Positions 12,786-25,009 are shown, counted from the stretch's first letter. The stretch is DNA of 64,000 bases from Cystobasidium ongulense (GCA_022835595.1 BQUP01000001.1:2170001-2234000); one strand, 5' to 3'. Notes: generated by a model from the letters alone, not told the origin. Program-made: numbers and translations.

Positions 12786-14694
12786 ATGCCGAGAGAGATC
12801 ATCACACTGCAGGTGGGCAACTCGGACTACTCGCTTCCTCGTGGCTTGCTTTGCTGGTGCTGATGGATCCCTGTCTCTCTCGCTCGTTCAACGCGTCTTG
12901 TCGAAACACAATCGACAATCACCATCCATGCACATCGACAACAACATTCACGACCGCAACCACAGGCCGGGCAATGTGGAAACCAGAGCAAGCTTACTCG
13001 CACTCTCCAAAGCGCACCACCTGGTCATGGGAAAAGCTAACTCGTTGCTTGTCACAGTCGGATCAGAGTTCTGGTCACAGCTATGTCTCGAGCACGGCAT
13101 CAACAGACAAGGCACGCTAGAAGAGTATGCAGGTGGAGCTTCGACATCATCGCTCGATAGGGGCACCCCTGTTCCTCCCTCTCCGCTATCGCCCTCGGGT
13201 CAGGCTGCACCTTCGTCCTCCACCGGTCCTACAGGCGTAGGCGACAGAAAGGACGTCTTCTTCTATCAGGCGGATGATGATCACTATATACCGAGAGCTA
13301 TTCTGATGGACTTGGAACCGAGGGTGAGCTTATTCGTCCTTGTTGCATACTATCTTCGTTTAGCGTGTCTTCTCTCTTCAGGTCATCAACTCCATCCTCA
13401 ACTCACCTTTCAGCGCACTCTACAACCCTGAGAATATCTACCTTTCCAAAGAAGGTTCAGGAGCCGGCAATAATTGGGGTATGGGTTGGTCCATGGGCGA
13501 ACGTATATATGATGATATCATAGATATGATAGATCGTGAAGCCGAGGGGTCAGAGTCATTGGAAGTGAGTTGAGAGTCAAGTCGATGTTGTGTCTCGGCC
13601 CTAATATACTAAAGGTTCACAATTGTCTGTTCTTATAGGCCTTCATGCTCCTACATTCAATAGCAGGAGGTACAGGTTCAGGAGTCGGTTCATACCTTCT
13701 CGAAAGATTAAACGACCGATATCCTAAGAAGATTATTCAAACTTATTCCGTATTTCCAAATAATCAAGTAGCAGATGTAGTCGTACAACCCTACAATTCC
13801 GTTCTAGCATTAAAAAGATTAATAAATCATGCGGATGCTACTGTCGTTTTGGATAATGCAGCTTTGGCTCGTATAGCTGCTGATAGAGTTGGTAGTATGA
13901 GAGGTTTAGGTAGAAGAAATGCAAGTAATGGTGGGCAAGGAGATGATGGTGATGACGATATTGCAGGTGTATCAATGAAACAAACCAATCAACTCGTATC
14001 AACTGTAATGGCAGCTTCAACACAAACATTACGATATCCTGGATATACGAATAACGATTTAGTTTCAATCATCTCTTCCTTAATTCCTACCCCTAGATGT
14101 CATTTCCTGATGACTTCGTATACTCCTTTCCATACATCCAACACTACATCTCAAGCATCCTCCGTACGCAAGACTACGGTACTCGATGTTATGCGTCGTC
14201 TATTGCAGCCTAAGAATCGTCTAGCGACCGTCTCATCTACGAATTCATCATCCTCTTCTAGACTCCATCAACCATGCTATATTTCAATACTCAACATCAT
14301 CTCTTCAAGTGCAAATGAAAGCATTGATCCAAGTGAAGTACATAAATCATTATTAAGAGTAAGAGAAAGACATTTAGCACCTTTTATACCATGGGGTCCA
14401 GCAAGTATTCAAGTAACTTTAACAAAAAGATCACCCTATATTTCATCAAATCATAAGGTTTCAGGTTTAATGATTTCAAATCATACAGGAATGGGAGGAT
14501 TATTTAAAAAGATATTAGATCAATATGATAAAATGAGAAAAAGAAATGCTTATCTAGAAGGTTATAGAAAAGAAGAAATGTTTAAACATGATTTAAATGA
14601 ATTTGATGATGCTAAAGAAACTGTTCAATCTGTTATTGATGAATATGAAGCTTGTCAGAGGGATGATTATTTAGATTATACTCCTCAGAGATAA
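12786..14694 (+). CDS. Gamma-tubulin
   Basis: Nucleates microtubules at the spindle pole body in the gamma-tubulin complex. Five exons: 12786-12812, 12966-12987, 13058-13323, 13382-13564, 13639-14694; they sum to 518 codons including stop (517 aa, against ~450 usual). The start MPREIITLQ joins AGQCGNQ (22-nt exon 2), then [33 protein letters not shown] and [12 protein letters not shown] are gamma-specific. The GTP-binding loop reads [19 protein letters not shown]. The extra length comes from a Ser/Pro-rich insertion of ~30 residues after LEEYAGG, an Asp/Gly-rich insertion after [13 protein letters not shown], and a few loop residues. Intron 2 (12988-13057) uses a GC donor (A|GCAAGC) with a CTAAC branch site and CACAG acceptor; no GT alternative keeps the invariant Ile codon. 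The 3' half is much more AT-rich than the 5' half. Confidence 0.96.
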
Positions 14695-15263
14695 GCAACA
14701 GCTTTCGTTAGCATCTAGGTCGAATGTGAACACAAGGGAATTCGAATAGCTGGAGGAATAAGTAAGCAAAGCTGCGAGAAGTATGTGGTATTCGGTCACA
14801 CAGTCATCAATAGGATGTAATCGTCGGTTTTCTGGTAGTTCAGTTGTTGTCTGCATTATAGTCTTAAAAATTCCTACTGCAAAGACGTTAAAGGCAAGGA
14901 TGACGAGGCAAGTACTCGTTTCGTTGGCACTAAAAGAAAGAAGGAAAATGAAAAGCGGATACATTGCTTGCAGGTGCAAATTATTCGAGTATTCTGAACG
15001 GATGCAGGGTAATTATATTGTTTGCATAGAAGAAGGAGAAAAAAGGTGTAGCGGGATATATACCGGACAAGGAGATCTTAGAATGACCTGCAACAACGCA
15101 ATGTAGATGATTCGTTCCAGATGGATCCTATCGCGTAACGTCTTCGTGCTACGGCATTCTAGGACCAATCGGTTCCTGATGTTTGGCATATGCGACGGAC
15201 TACAGCAAGTCGGAAACGAGATGTACGGCGCGCATATGCATTCGACGACAGAGCGATAGCAAA
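14695..15263. other. Convergent 3' region, gamma-tubulin / MBF1
   Basis: About 570 nt between two converging stop codons. A 107-codon plus-strand frame at 14783-15106 has no recognisable domain and odd composition, so I do not call it. Probably both 3' UTRs and terminators. Confidence 0.45.
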
Positions 15264-15912
15264 CTACTTCTGTGCGGCTTGTGCCTTCTTCTCCGCTACA
15301 GAGAGTAGAGGCGTACCGATGTCCTTGCCTCTAAGCTTGACCTTGAGAGCCTTCTCGAGCTTGGAGAGGACCATTGGCGCTGGGATGGCTTTGCCTTGTT
15401 CGTAGTCCTGGATGACGGTGGGCTGTGCGAAGGACAAGCCATGAGGGTGTGTAGATGTAAGTAATGTGAGACTGGATAGTCAAGGAATAGAAGAGAAAAC
15501 AAGCTCACTTTCTCGTTCACTTTAGCAGCTAGATCCTTCTGCGTCATGTCCAATGCTTTTCTAGCATCTTGCATAGCTTTTCCAACATCTTTGGAAATAG
15601 GTTTAGGAGGAGCAGGTTCATCTGTTCTATCTAACGCAGCTATACGTTGGTGGTCTGTCTCTCCTTTGGTAGTCTTGTTCAACGTGTTGCTCTTTCGTTC
15701 GGTATCGATGGCTACTCCGGAACGTCTGGCTGCAGCTACATCCTTCTCAGTTGCGGCCTTCGGCGTAGCGCGTGCCCTTGAACCAATGACGGTCTTGCTG
15801 TCCCAGTCTGTTGATCTGTGTCGTCGTTGACAAAGCACTCCCATAAGTCAGCTTTCTCTCGAGCTTGCTCATTCTCGCCTTCTCAGCCTGTTCAAACAGT
15901 GACTCACGACAT
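15264..15912 (-). CDS. MBF1: Multiprotein bridging factor 1 (transcriptional coactivator)
   Basis: Bridges bZIP activators and TBP and also acts on stalled ribosomes in the conserved eukaryote/archaeal family. Reconstructed as three exons: 15908-15912 (only five coding nt, ATGTC), 15509-15815 and 15264-15422; the total keeps frame and gives 156 aa, the usual length. The N-terminus reads [17 protein letters not shown], matching the family start. The linker [20 protein letters not shown] leads into the helix-turn-helix (Cro/C1-type) domain with [28 protein letters not shown] and [18 protein letters not shown]. Starting instead at the in-frame Met at 15844 would give a foreign N-terminus ([10 protein letters not shown]), so the spliced start is preferred. 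Confidence 0.93.
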
Positions 15913-16580
15913 GATGAAGAGATGTGTAGTATGGATGGATCGGGTAGAGCAGTAGACTTTGAATGTGCGTAGATGTCTCACTTGCAGTCGATATGTAAGG
16001 AGTTGATTGGAGTGAAAACAATCCTCGAATGGCTACCCACCACCATCATCATCGCCCGAAGATTCTCGATCAAAATGGTAGCGAGATTCTGCTTACTACT
16101 GCAGAAGCGTCGTAGGGACCTTGTAAGCTAAAGATGTTCTCGTAAGCAGTTGAGGCTATCTGTAGCTTGTACTAGCCAGCTCGGTGACAACATGCGAGTG
16201 TTATAGGCAAGTGGCAAAATACTTTGTCGCCACAAGTCAATGACGGTCGGTGGACGAGTACTGGGAAGCAGAAGCGGAAGTAATGGAATAGATTGTCCAC
16301 GAGATTGGAATGCTTTTTAATGAGGGGTCTACATACAACAGTAAAAGGAAGAACCAATGCTACCAGCACTAACGAGTGTAAGAATGCGACCTAGTACGAA
16401 CGGGACTCGCGAAAAACTTAATGTGGGTGAGAAACGGTTCGCCTCGACACCTGCTGCCAAGATGATGCGGATAGAAGAGGGAGAGAATACGAAAGAAGAA
16501 AGATGGTGTGTTGATGACACAGAGCTGCACGATCACGATGCCAACCGGCGAACGCAGAGCAACGGTATATCGCGAGCAAA
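15913..16580. other. Intergenic, MBF1 promoter side / SH3 protein 3' side
   Basis: About 670 nt. Should contain the MBF1 promoter and the 3' UTR of the SH3 protein. No gene, RNA or repeat recognised. Confidence 0.45.
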
Positions 16581-17588
16581 TTAGAGGATTGCATTGACGA
16601 TATTGGAAGCAACAGCGCTACCTGCACCAAATCCAAGACCTGCAAGCGGAGGGAGATCAGTTTCTTTGTCTGATAATGTACAAGCTTTGGGACGCACCTC
16701 CGACACCAGCATGTGCTAAAGTATTGCCGAGTCCAGTCCCCGAACCAGGCATTTTAAACCTATTTTTCTTAACAGGATCGGAAGGCGAGGGAACTGGAGC
16801 TACCGGTCCTTGTTGATAGTACTGCTGAGGCGGAGGTGGTGGTTGGTAGTATTGCGCTTGGGATGGTTGTTGCATTTGATATGGTTGTAAGGCGCCCTTT
16901 TCGGGCTCACTGGGCGCGTAGTAGGAATGTGCTTGAGGAGAATATGGGCCAGCTTGATCACCTCTATATAATTCAACGTACTGGATTGAAATCACCTATC
17001 AGTTCTTGAACTTCAGCACCAGCTGAGAGAATAACGTACATTGCTTGGGAAGAGACCAGTGCGTTGCGAAGGGTCGGATTGAACAAATCCTCTGTACCAG
17101 TGTTCATTTTCCTTCTGGGTAATGACGATTATATCGTTCTTCTGGAACGTCAAGTCGTCGGCTTGACTGTGTCACGTATTCGCAATAACCAGGTGTCAGA
17201 CAAATCATGTCAGACAGCATGTCGCATATAAAGCAAAGGCAATTGATACTAACGCTCCAGTGTAAGCCCAAAGGGCTTTCACCTTTTCTCTGTTGTCTTG
17301 TGGAGGCGGAGGTGCATAGCTATGCCTTGCAGGCATTGGAGGTGGAGGCACCTGTTGCTGCTGCGCAGGCTGCGCCACCAGAGCTGTCGAGCTGAATTGG
17401 CTGGTAAGAGCAGCTACAGCGCTAGCATTGTTATTGTTATTCACTCGATGTGAAGCACCATCCAGTTGTGATAGGATACTATCCCGCTCGTTGAACTCCA
17501 GCAGCTGCTGGCTGTGCAAGAACTGCACGTCGTTGCGGATGCGCTCGAGCAGGTAGCCCGCGAGTGCGCTGCCATTAGGAGAGGCCAT
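16581..17588 (-). CDS. SH3-domain protein, LSB1/PIN3 (Las17-binding) type
   Basis: Small cortical-actin regulator: in yeast Lsb1 and Pin3/Lsb2 bind the WASP homologue Las17. The N-terminal helix region reads GYLLERIRNDVQFLHSQQLL. A Pro/Gln-rich linker (QQQVPPPPMPARHSYAPPPP) follows. The SH3 domain is spread over three exons: KVKALWAYTG, QADDLTFQKNDIIVI then EHWYRGFVQSDPSQRTGLFP, and YVELY. The conserved ALYDY-like, HWYRG and GLFPSNYVE elements are present. The tail is Gln/Tyr/Pro-rich (YYQPPPPPQQYYQQGP) and ends with the family's C-terminal block: KKNRFKMPGSGTGLGNTLAH, then GLGFGAGSAVASNIVNAIL. The Q/Y-rich tail is prion-like, as in yeast Pin3. Start at 17588 begins MASPNGSALAG, the family-like N-terminus. 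Confidence 0.9.
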
Positions 17589-17797
17589 TCTTGCCGGAGA
17601 ATTGCTCAGATGGAGAGAAGTCAAGAGCGGTGTGTAGGGCTGAACGTCAAGGTGCAAACATGCAACATGTGCTTCCAGTGATTATAGAAGAGTGTGATCG
17701 AGAAAGTCCGTACAATCAACCAGACTTGTTCTGATTTCATGAAGAAGCTCTTGCACTCGCATCCATCCATGTGTCAGCCTGACTCTCGACTCCTACA

Positions 17798-20021
17798 ATG
17801 ACAGACACTCCTCCCTCTAAAGGGCTTCCGGGCTGGGAACAGGCAGGCTCCAGTCCAGTCGTCCTGCAGTCTTCTCAGCGGAGCAAAGCGGCTGAAGTGG
17901 AAGACGATGCTCAAGATGCTGTAGATGTGGAATTCTACAAGGATCAAGAAGCTCAAACGGACTATGATTCAAGAGCATCCCTCATGACCAACAGCTTCAC
18001 TAGACGGCTGCTCAAGCTCGGTGTCGAAGAGCTAGGCGTCCATCCAATTCCTGTGAAAGAAAGAACAGATACCAAGTTCTATCATGTCTTGACACTCTGG
18101 GTGTCCATGAGCGTCGGCTTAGTCCCGTGCGTCCACTAACACTACACGATGCTCCCAGCTTCTGACTTTTTCTCCCTTGCAGATTGTCCGCCGGCATCGT
18201 CGGAACTCGTGAGTCTGACTCGATGGAATTATCGCCACCATCCGAAATACTGACTTCCTGTCTTCCTCCACTGCAGTCAGCTACGGTCTCAGTCTCCGAG
18301 ACGCCAGTCTTACTATTCTGTTCTTCTCTCTATTGACATGTCTACCCGTCGCATACCTGTACGAGGTTCTACTCTATATTCTGTCTTCGACCCTCAGCTA
18401 AAGTATCTTTCTTGGTAGATCAACGCTTGGTCCGAAAACTGGACTTCGTCAAATGGTACAAGCTCGATACTCATTCGGACTTATCGGAGTCTCTTTGCCT
18501 GTCGTCCTCAATCTATTCACCCTTGGAGGCTACTGCATGATCAATTCTATCTTAGGCGCCCAGACTTTGGCAGGCGTTGCAGGAGGCAATCTTAGTCCAT
18601 CGTAAGTCAGACCCGTTACATTGAATTGATTACAAGCGTTCATCTGACATCTTACACCCCCCTCAGAGCTGGAATCGTAGTTGTTTGCGCAATCTCATTG
18701 GCCGTGTCTTTCATGGGGTACAAGGTCTTGCATATGTGAGTGAGATTCCAAATTCAAGCACTTTTCACTTCGCTGACGGCCTTCATATTTCCCACAGGTA
18801 CGAGAAATACGCCTGGATACCAGCTCTTATCTGCCTGATCATATTGACGGGCGTTGGAGGCAAACATTTCAAATTTCAATTCGAAGCTGCACCTGCAGAC
18901 GCGCCCACTATCATTTCTTTTGGTGCCCTGATAGCTGGATTCATAGTTCCTTACGCCGGTATGGCTTCTGATTTCTTCACTTATCTGAGCCCAGAAGTGC
19001 CTTCGTGAGTAAAACAACTCCCGCGAACGTCTATAGTGTTGACCATTACTGAACATCTCCAATGTCTGCAGATGGCGGATCTTCTTATATACGTACTTTG
19101 GTCTTTTGACACCTACCATACCCCTAATGGTCCTGGGTGCCGCTATCGGTGCAGCCACACCTAATATAGAATCATGGACAATAGCGTAAGCGACTGCTTT
19201 TTGACAAATCGACGTTCTGAGCTATGTACTTACATCAAGCTTTGATATATCTTATCTCAGTAATGACCAGAACCATATTGGCGGCATTCTCGTAGCCATG
19301 CTCGAGCCAGCAGGCGGTTTTGGAAAGTTCGTGTCCGTACTATTGGCTCTGTCTGTTGTCGGAAACATCGTGAGCAAACTGTGCACAAGCAGGATGAACA
19401 CCGACTGACCAGGTTATGGATAGGCCGCGACATTCTATTCGATAACGCTCAACTGCCAAGTTCTATTCCCACCTTTGGGCCGAATACCGCGATACGTATT
19501 TTCCCTCGTCGCTACGGCTGTCATCATTCCAGTCGCAATAGTAGCAGCTGGCCACTTCTATGATGCACTTGTCAATTTCCTCGGTCGTAAGCTTTAACCA
19601 TCCCATAGACTTGCGTCGACAGGCTCTTAACTCATGCTTCCACCCAGTTATCGCTTACTGGTCGTCAGCCTATTGCGGGATCGTAATGGTCGAACACATT
19701 GTGTTTCGAAAGCGGGACCCCAAAGCTTACAAGCACTCTTCATGGAACAAGCTACGCGAACTGCCAACAGTAAGCGAAAGAAAGACCTTAGACGGTTCGT
19801 GTGATCCCAGCTTACCCCGCTTTGTCTGACAGGGCATCGCTGCCGTATCCGCTGGTCTATGCTCGCTGTCGTTGATCATTCCTTCAATGTATCAAATCTG
19901 GTATGAAGGCCCAATCGCAAAGAAAACAGGCGATATTGCTTTCGAGATGGCTTTCGTAGTAGCCGCACTGCTGTACTATCCCTTCCGCAAACTAGAAATC
20001 AAGCTTCTAGGCAGGATATGA
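17798..20021 (+). CDS. NCS1-family purine/cytosine permease (Fcy2-like)
   Basis: Plasma-membrane proton symporter for cytosine and purines, about 12 transmembrane segments. Many exons (at least ten, most introns 50-70 nt). The cytosolic N-terminus has SRASLMTNSFTRRLLKLGVE then GVHPIPVKERTDTKFYH. Helix 1 onwards carries the Fcy signature: SYGLSLRDASLTILFFSLL, TLGPKTGLRQMVQARYSFG, GGYCMINSILGAQTL, YEKYAWIPALICLI, FIVPYAGMASDFFTYL, YWSSAYCGIVMVEHIVFR. It ends YYPFRKLEIKLLGRI. The two substrate-site regions of Fcy proteins (around LGLRD and GAQ) are intact. Start at 17798 is the first Met after an in-frame stop. Divergent with the SH3 protein, about 210 nt apart, and convergent with the next gene. 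Confidence 0.92.
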
Positions 20022-20270
20022 TCTTCAATCAGATGAACAGACTAGCAGTGAGGAGTCTGTGATTAGTGAAGGTGTTCGGATGGCGAAAGCTATAGTTTCA
20101 GTACTCGTTTATTGAAGTACATAATGCATCGTGGTATACATTGTCTAGAAGGCTCTGTACTGTGAGCCGTTACAACCTTGTATCATAATATCAATATACA
20201 TTTTGAAACTACTACTGCTAGCATAATGACAGAACGCAAAACTCGCATTTCGATCTTGAAGGAACCTGCA

Positions 20271-22620
20271 TCAAGCGGCAAGCCAAAGTGATATTGCAGT
20301 CAATGCTCTGTAGAGATTGGTGACCAATCGTCAGCAAAATGCTAAATGTTAGGAAAAATGTTCACTCACGCTGATTGGAACAAGAGAAGCGAATCTGTTA
20401 CGCACGGGGACTGTCAGTCAAGAGGATTTTTGTCCATATAGGTGAAGACGCTTACACTGTGCAAGCAGAAAAGTCGATACTGTATCTAAGGATTGTCCCT
20501 CCTTTGCAAAGATCTGAGTCGCTACGAGCTGATTAATGGCGCTAGGCGTGCCAGATAGTAAGAAAGCGGTAAAGTTGAGCACTGGAAAACGAACAAAGGT
20601 GAGTATCGCACAAATGCACCACTCAAAGCTAAAGCATAAAGACTTACTTTTTTCGCTTCTTGGGAAAAGCGTTGTCTGATCTCGGAAACCGATGATCATA
20701 AGGATACCGATGAGCGGTGCAGCTGCCATCTTCGCGACCACGGAAGCCTAGATCCGCCCAAAATCGTGTCAGTTCAACCCATTCGATCAGCAGGAAGGTA
20801 TGGCTTGACTGACGACTATAGCCGCTTTAGGCATTTCCCGCAAGCTGGCTTTGCTGATTTTGATCCGGGCAAATGAAGCTCCGAGGATGATAAGGCCTCC
20901 ACTACGAGTGTCAGTTCGGGTCAGTAGGGGGTCTCCGTATGAGAGATTGAGCGGACGTACGGGACTGTCATTCCTCCTACGAAAGCTGTGAACTGTGTGC
21001 GAAGAGCGATAGCAAGAGCGGTAGATCTTGTTAGTTACGCTGGTACATGATTGATGTCAAAATGGCAGCTCACATCGAAAAAGAATGCTAAAGGTGGTTT
21101 TCCATCCGGTGCATTGTGTATCATTGTGCCTGTCCAACCTGGAACTTCCACAAAGAGCGCCTTGAGTGGTTGGACTAATGCGACGGGTATCGAAAATATA
21201 ACTCCCATTGTAGCGGGAGTGAGCATGGGACGAATGGCCATATAGATGGACTTTAATATTGATATCTTAGCTGGTTCCTCGATGACTTCTATAGATTGAC
21301 GATCATTTTCGTTTGATTCCAAGCCTTTCTCGGCGTCCTTCTCTGGCGACGATAGCGGTATATCGCGCTTCTCTGCATCACGGTCTGCAGAAGAAACTTG
21401 TATTTCTTCATCCTCCTCTTCGATAGCTTTATCCTTATGCTTGATTGTCAAAGCAGCTGCGACGCCGGTGCGAGACGTGGATGTCCCAGAACGAGTGCGC
21501 AATCGATGCGGTTTCTCTATACTATCTTCCCATGCCAGACTTTCGACATCGGCATGACTTGAAGGTATGCGCTCCATTGTCGGAAAAGCAGTCTGGCTAG
21601 CCGACCCCGGAGCTCTTCTTGCGGTCGGTCGATTTGTATTTGTGGATGTCACACCAGAAGTTGCACCTTCTTCTATTTCATTAACCGTCCGTTGAGGCAA
21701 TCTTTTATCTGGTCTCTTCAATGCTATGCTATGTTTTGTTCGAGAGAACCATTGTATCAACTCGTGGAATTGCCTTTTACGTCTTTCCATGCGGCCTTTG
21801 AAAGTACGTGGAATTTCAGGTCTATTGTCTCGCATGTCCCAACCACATATACGATAAGTGCCGACTCCATAGAACATAGCGTTCATGATGAGAATGAATA
21901 CGGCAATGTAAGCGATTCCTAGCGCTTGATCCTTTTCAGGGTCAAAGGGAGTTTCGGTTCCTACGGACTGTACTACCGCGATTGGTAGATTACCCCAATT
22001 TGACATTGCCCCGAGCATAAGAAAGCCCCATTGGAAGTCCCCGGGGACGTAGAAAATCTCGCGAAGGATGGCGAAAAGACCTGTACCGATCACGACGAAG
22101 AGGATAGCCACGAGGGAGAGTGGACCGAAGTTTTGGATGTTGCTGTCATTGAAACTTGGTACCATTGATGAGAATAGCAGACAAGGAAGACCGATATTCA
22201 TAGCCACCTTGTACAAATGTAAATCATCAGTTGACCACGGCTTTCAACGGGAACATCTCATCTCGACGCGGCTCACCTGAGATAGACCTTTACTGGCAGC
22301 CGGAGGGAACAGCCCTTTCCTGGTGAGTATGTATCCACACCCAATGGTCATGACCATCTTGAGCGTTGGCTTCAGGCCTGTCCGAACACGAGAAGCTAGT
22401 CAGCATCGTCCGTCGATGCCCGCGTACCTCTGTGCTTAATTTGGCCCATTCTCTGAAGAGCCAAAGCAAGGCGGAGTTCGCAAGAGCATGATGGGAATAA
22501 GGCGACCACTCACCCTGCCAGATGTAGGTGCCTATATACCGCAGAGTAGCTTGCCAGTCAGTTATACCATCACGCTGTGCCGGCCATCCCAAACGCGCTC
22601 ATTGACTCACCCGCAGACAT
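20271..22620 (-). CDS. Auxin-efflux-carrier (AEC/ECM3-like) membrane transporter
   Basis: Member of the AEC superfamily (Ecm3/YNL095C in yeast, PIN-like in plants); substrate in fungi is poorly known. The first exons are tiny: MSAG, then TYIWQG, then LKPTLKMVMTIGCGYILTRK, together matching the family N-terminus. Membrane helices include AMNIGLPCLLFSSMVPSF, FLMLGAMSNWGNLPIAVVQS and IAYIAVFILIMNAMFYGVG. A long hydrophilic loop of ~150 residues, rich in Ser, Arg and acidic residues, separates the two bundles. The second bundle has TPATMGVIFSIPVALVQPLK, GGLIILGASFARI and FLLSGTPSAINQLVATQIF, ending ALTAISLWLAA. I reconstructed the last exons by frame (stop at 20271-20273). The two-bundle layout with a central loop is normal for this family. 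Confidence 0.87.
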
Positions 22621-22975
22621 GGCGAGGTCGGTATCAGGCAAGTGCGGCTGGAGTCGCGTATCTATGGCACCGGCTCATGCAAGGCACCACGACAGACTAT
22701 CGTAAAGTAGGTGGGTGTGTATTTGTTTATCTAGGGAAGAAAGCTGCCATGCTGCATGGTCAGCCAGCATATTCTTCAATCTGCAGCAGCTCTGCAATCT
22801 CGGCAAGTCCGGCATGAGCGATTCTCGGTCGATCAGGCACTTGGTCGGACGGATTATTTGGGCACCGAATAACGAAGGCTTTCCTTTGAAGCTCGCTTTC
22901 GTATTGTTCTCTACACTCTTTAAATTGATTAGCATGCTACAGTTGTTGCAGGATGTCCGGCAACCTTTCATTTGT
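22621..22975. other. Intergenic, AEC carrier promoter / MEMO 3' side
   Basis: About 355 nt between the carrier start and the MEMO-like stop. Short open frames on the plus strand look spurious. No feature recognised. Confidence 0.4.
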
Positions 22976-24507
22976 TCAGACGCCACTGCGTAGATAAGCA
23001 CTCGCGTAAGACACGCTCGAATCAGCGATAGTCTCGCATTCCGAGCTGTGCTCATATCTAGTCCAGCTGAGTTGTACCTCCTCCTTAGACCAGCCTTTCT
23101 CGCCCTTCGCTTGCAATTCAGCAACAGCACCTAGTAACACACCGATAGGATGTCTGCCGCAGATCGTGTTTCTTGTTGCTTTCAGATAAGTAGCGAAGTT
23201 CAAGTGTGCCTTTGATGCTGTCTTATCGCTGCTTGGCTTGAGGGAAATGTGAGACATGCCCTCCTTGTCTACCTCAGTGATAGACTGGTGAATTGGATGG
23301 GTGGCCAATACATCCGGCTGATTCGAGTGCGATAGCGTAGTTGAAGAGCTATCGTTAGGGTACTTGTAATAGGTGTAAGAGAAGCGAGTGCCCCTGAACA
23401 ATGTCTCTTTCAGTTTGAATATCTCAAGCTATGAAGCTTGACCGGACCTTACCAGTGGCAAAAGTCTGACGACACGACGAAAACAGTCTTAGGGTCGGCT
23501 AGGTAGGGCGCTAGAAGCTTTCCATAGGCTGCCTCCTTGGTGGTTGAGATGGATCCAACTAAAATAGGAACGATCTTGATGTCTTTTCTGCAAAGTCGGG
23601 AAGGGTGGTTCAAGTTGGTCAATAATACAATGTGAGTTGCTTGCCAAAATGCTCTCACCCTTCGAAGATTTTCCTGATATAGGGAAGATGCATCTACGAG
23701 ATCAATGGCTCAGTGTTTCGGCAAGACTGTAAGCAAAATTTCCGCTCTCTTACCTCGATACTATGTTCATCTTCATCAACGCTGCGCGTCATCTCACCAA
23801 ATTGGCGGGTGGCACCTAACTCGGCTACAGCTGTGGAGTGAGTCACCAGTCACCATACAATATTACCTTGTAAGAGGTTGTCTTACTTTCACGATCAACA
23901 GGTAAATCACCAACTGGCGTCGCGTATGTGTCACATTTCGTTACTGCACATCCATCGAGGTAGGCATGATGGGATGGCCCTAGTATGAATACGCGTTGTC
24001 TGTCATAATTCAGTGGCTCATCAGAAATTCTGGGTAACATTTTCTAGGGAGTATCGAGTTTAGCAACGTACATATTTGTTGTATCAATACACCTGTAAGC
24101 CCATGCGGCTGCAGGGCCAGAGTAAGAGTACCCTGCATGACTGTACAAACCATTCAGCTGAATGCAAATTCACTTGACTTCATTTAGAAGGCACTTACGG
24201 ACCAATAACAGCTCGACAGCCCTTCACAGGTATTTCCTTCAGTTCGTCGGTTGAATCGACAGGAGAAGGCGAGGGTACTGTGACTTGATTCATCCATTTT
24301 TCGAGCTCTTTGTTGAGCTTTGAAGCTGCAATAATACGTGAATGGGTCAGCTAGCAGTCTACAGAACAGACCTGCTGTCCTGAGCGCACAGCTAGAGGAG
24401 TACCAGGAGCCCTGAAGCAAGACGGTCAGCGAGTGGCGTGGAGGGCACACCGGGGCTCCGGACCAAGGGCTTACGGCATGAGAGGCCTTCCGAGTACTCG
24501 AAGACAT
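22976..24507 (-). CDS. MEMO1-like protein (Mho1 family)
   Basis: Member of the MEMO family, structurally related to class III extradiol dioxygenases; reported as a copper-binding or redox protein in eukaryotes. Exon 1 gives [11 protein letters not shown], exon 2 GSWYSSS (the family's HAGSWY start), then [12 protein letters not shown]. The metal-site region reads [20 protein letters not shown] (first His), followed by [42 protein letters not shown] and [35 protein letters not shown] contains the conserved Asp-Cys pair. Near the C-terminus are [18 protein letters not shown] and [13 protein letters not shown]. All hallmark His and Cys residues are present. Several short introns. Divergent with ATG8. 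Confidence 0.92.
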
Positions 24508-25009
24508 GATGATAGGGTGTTCGACTGTACTTTGCAGTTGCACTTGCAGGGTTTGGATGGGCAGGTGATACCGTGTACAGAGGTCCGATCAGCTTCGCTG
24601 CGGAAGCCTTGACTGATTTGTGTGAGATGGCACACAGCGTTCCCGACTTGCGTGCAGTCAGTCTGTGGTGGCTTGGAGTCTGGACTACCCTCTGTGCGTG
24701 CAGATTCTGGCCGTCGTGTCAGTCGTGACGGAAGCAGCCAGCGACGCTTCAGGACGCTTCAGCTTGTCCCCACTCCAACTACAGCACAGAACAGCGTGTC
24801 CAGCTCACATCAGCAGCAGGAGCAGAGATCCAGAAGGTACATCAACCTATATAGTACACTTGGACGGCTACTCGGGCCTCTTGTGTCTGCAGTGTCGCCC
24901 GCCCGAGTGGCACATCACACGATAGACAGCCAGGTTGACGCAGCCCTCGTGATTGCCTTATTCAGGTAAACAACACTTCGAACACAGTCCGACCAGACAG
25001 AGAGCAACC
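24508..25009. other. Divergent promoter region, MEMO-like / ATG8
   Basis: About 500 nt shared by the two divergent starts. Open frames exist on the plus strand but lack domain resemblance. Treated as promoter and UTR. Confidence 0.5.
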
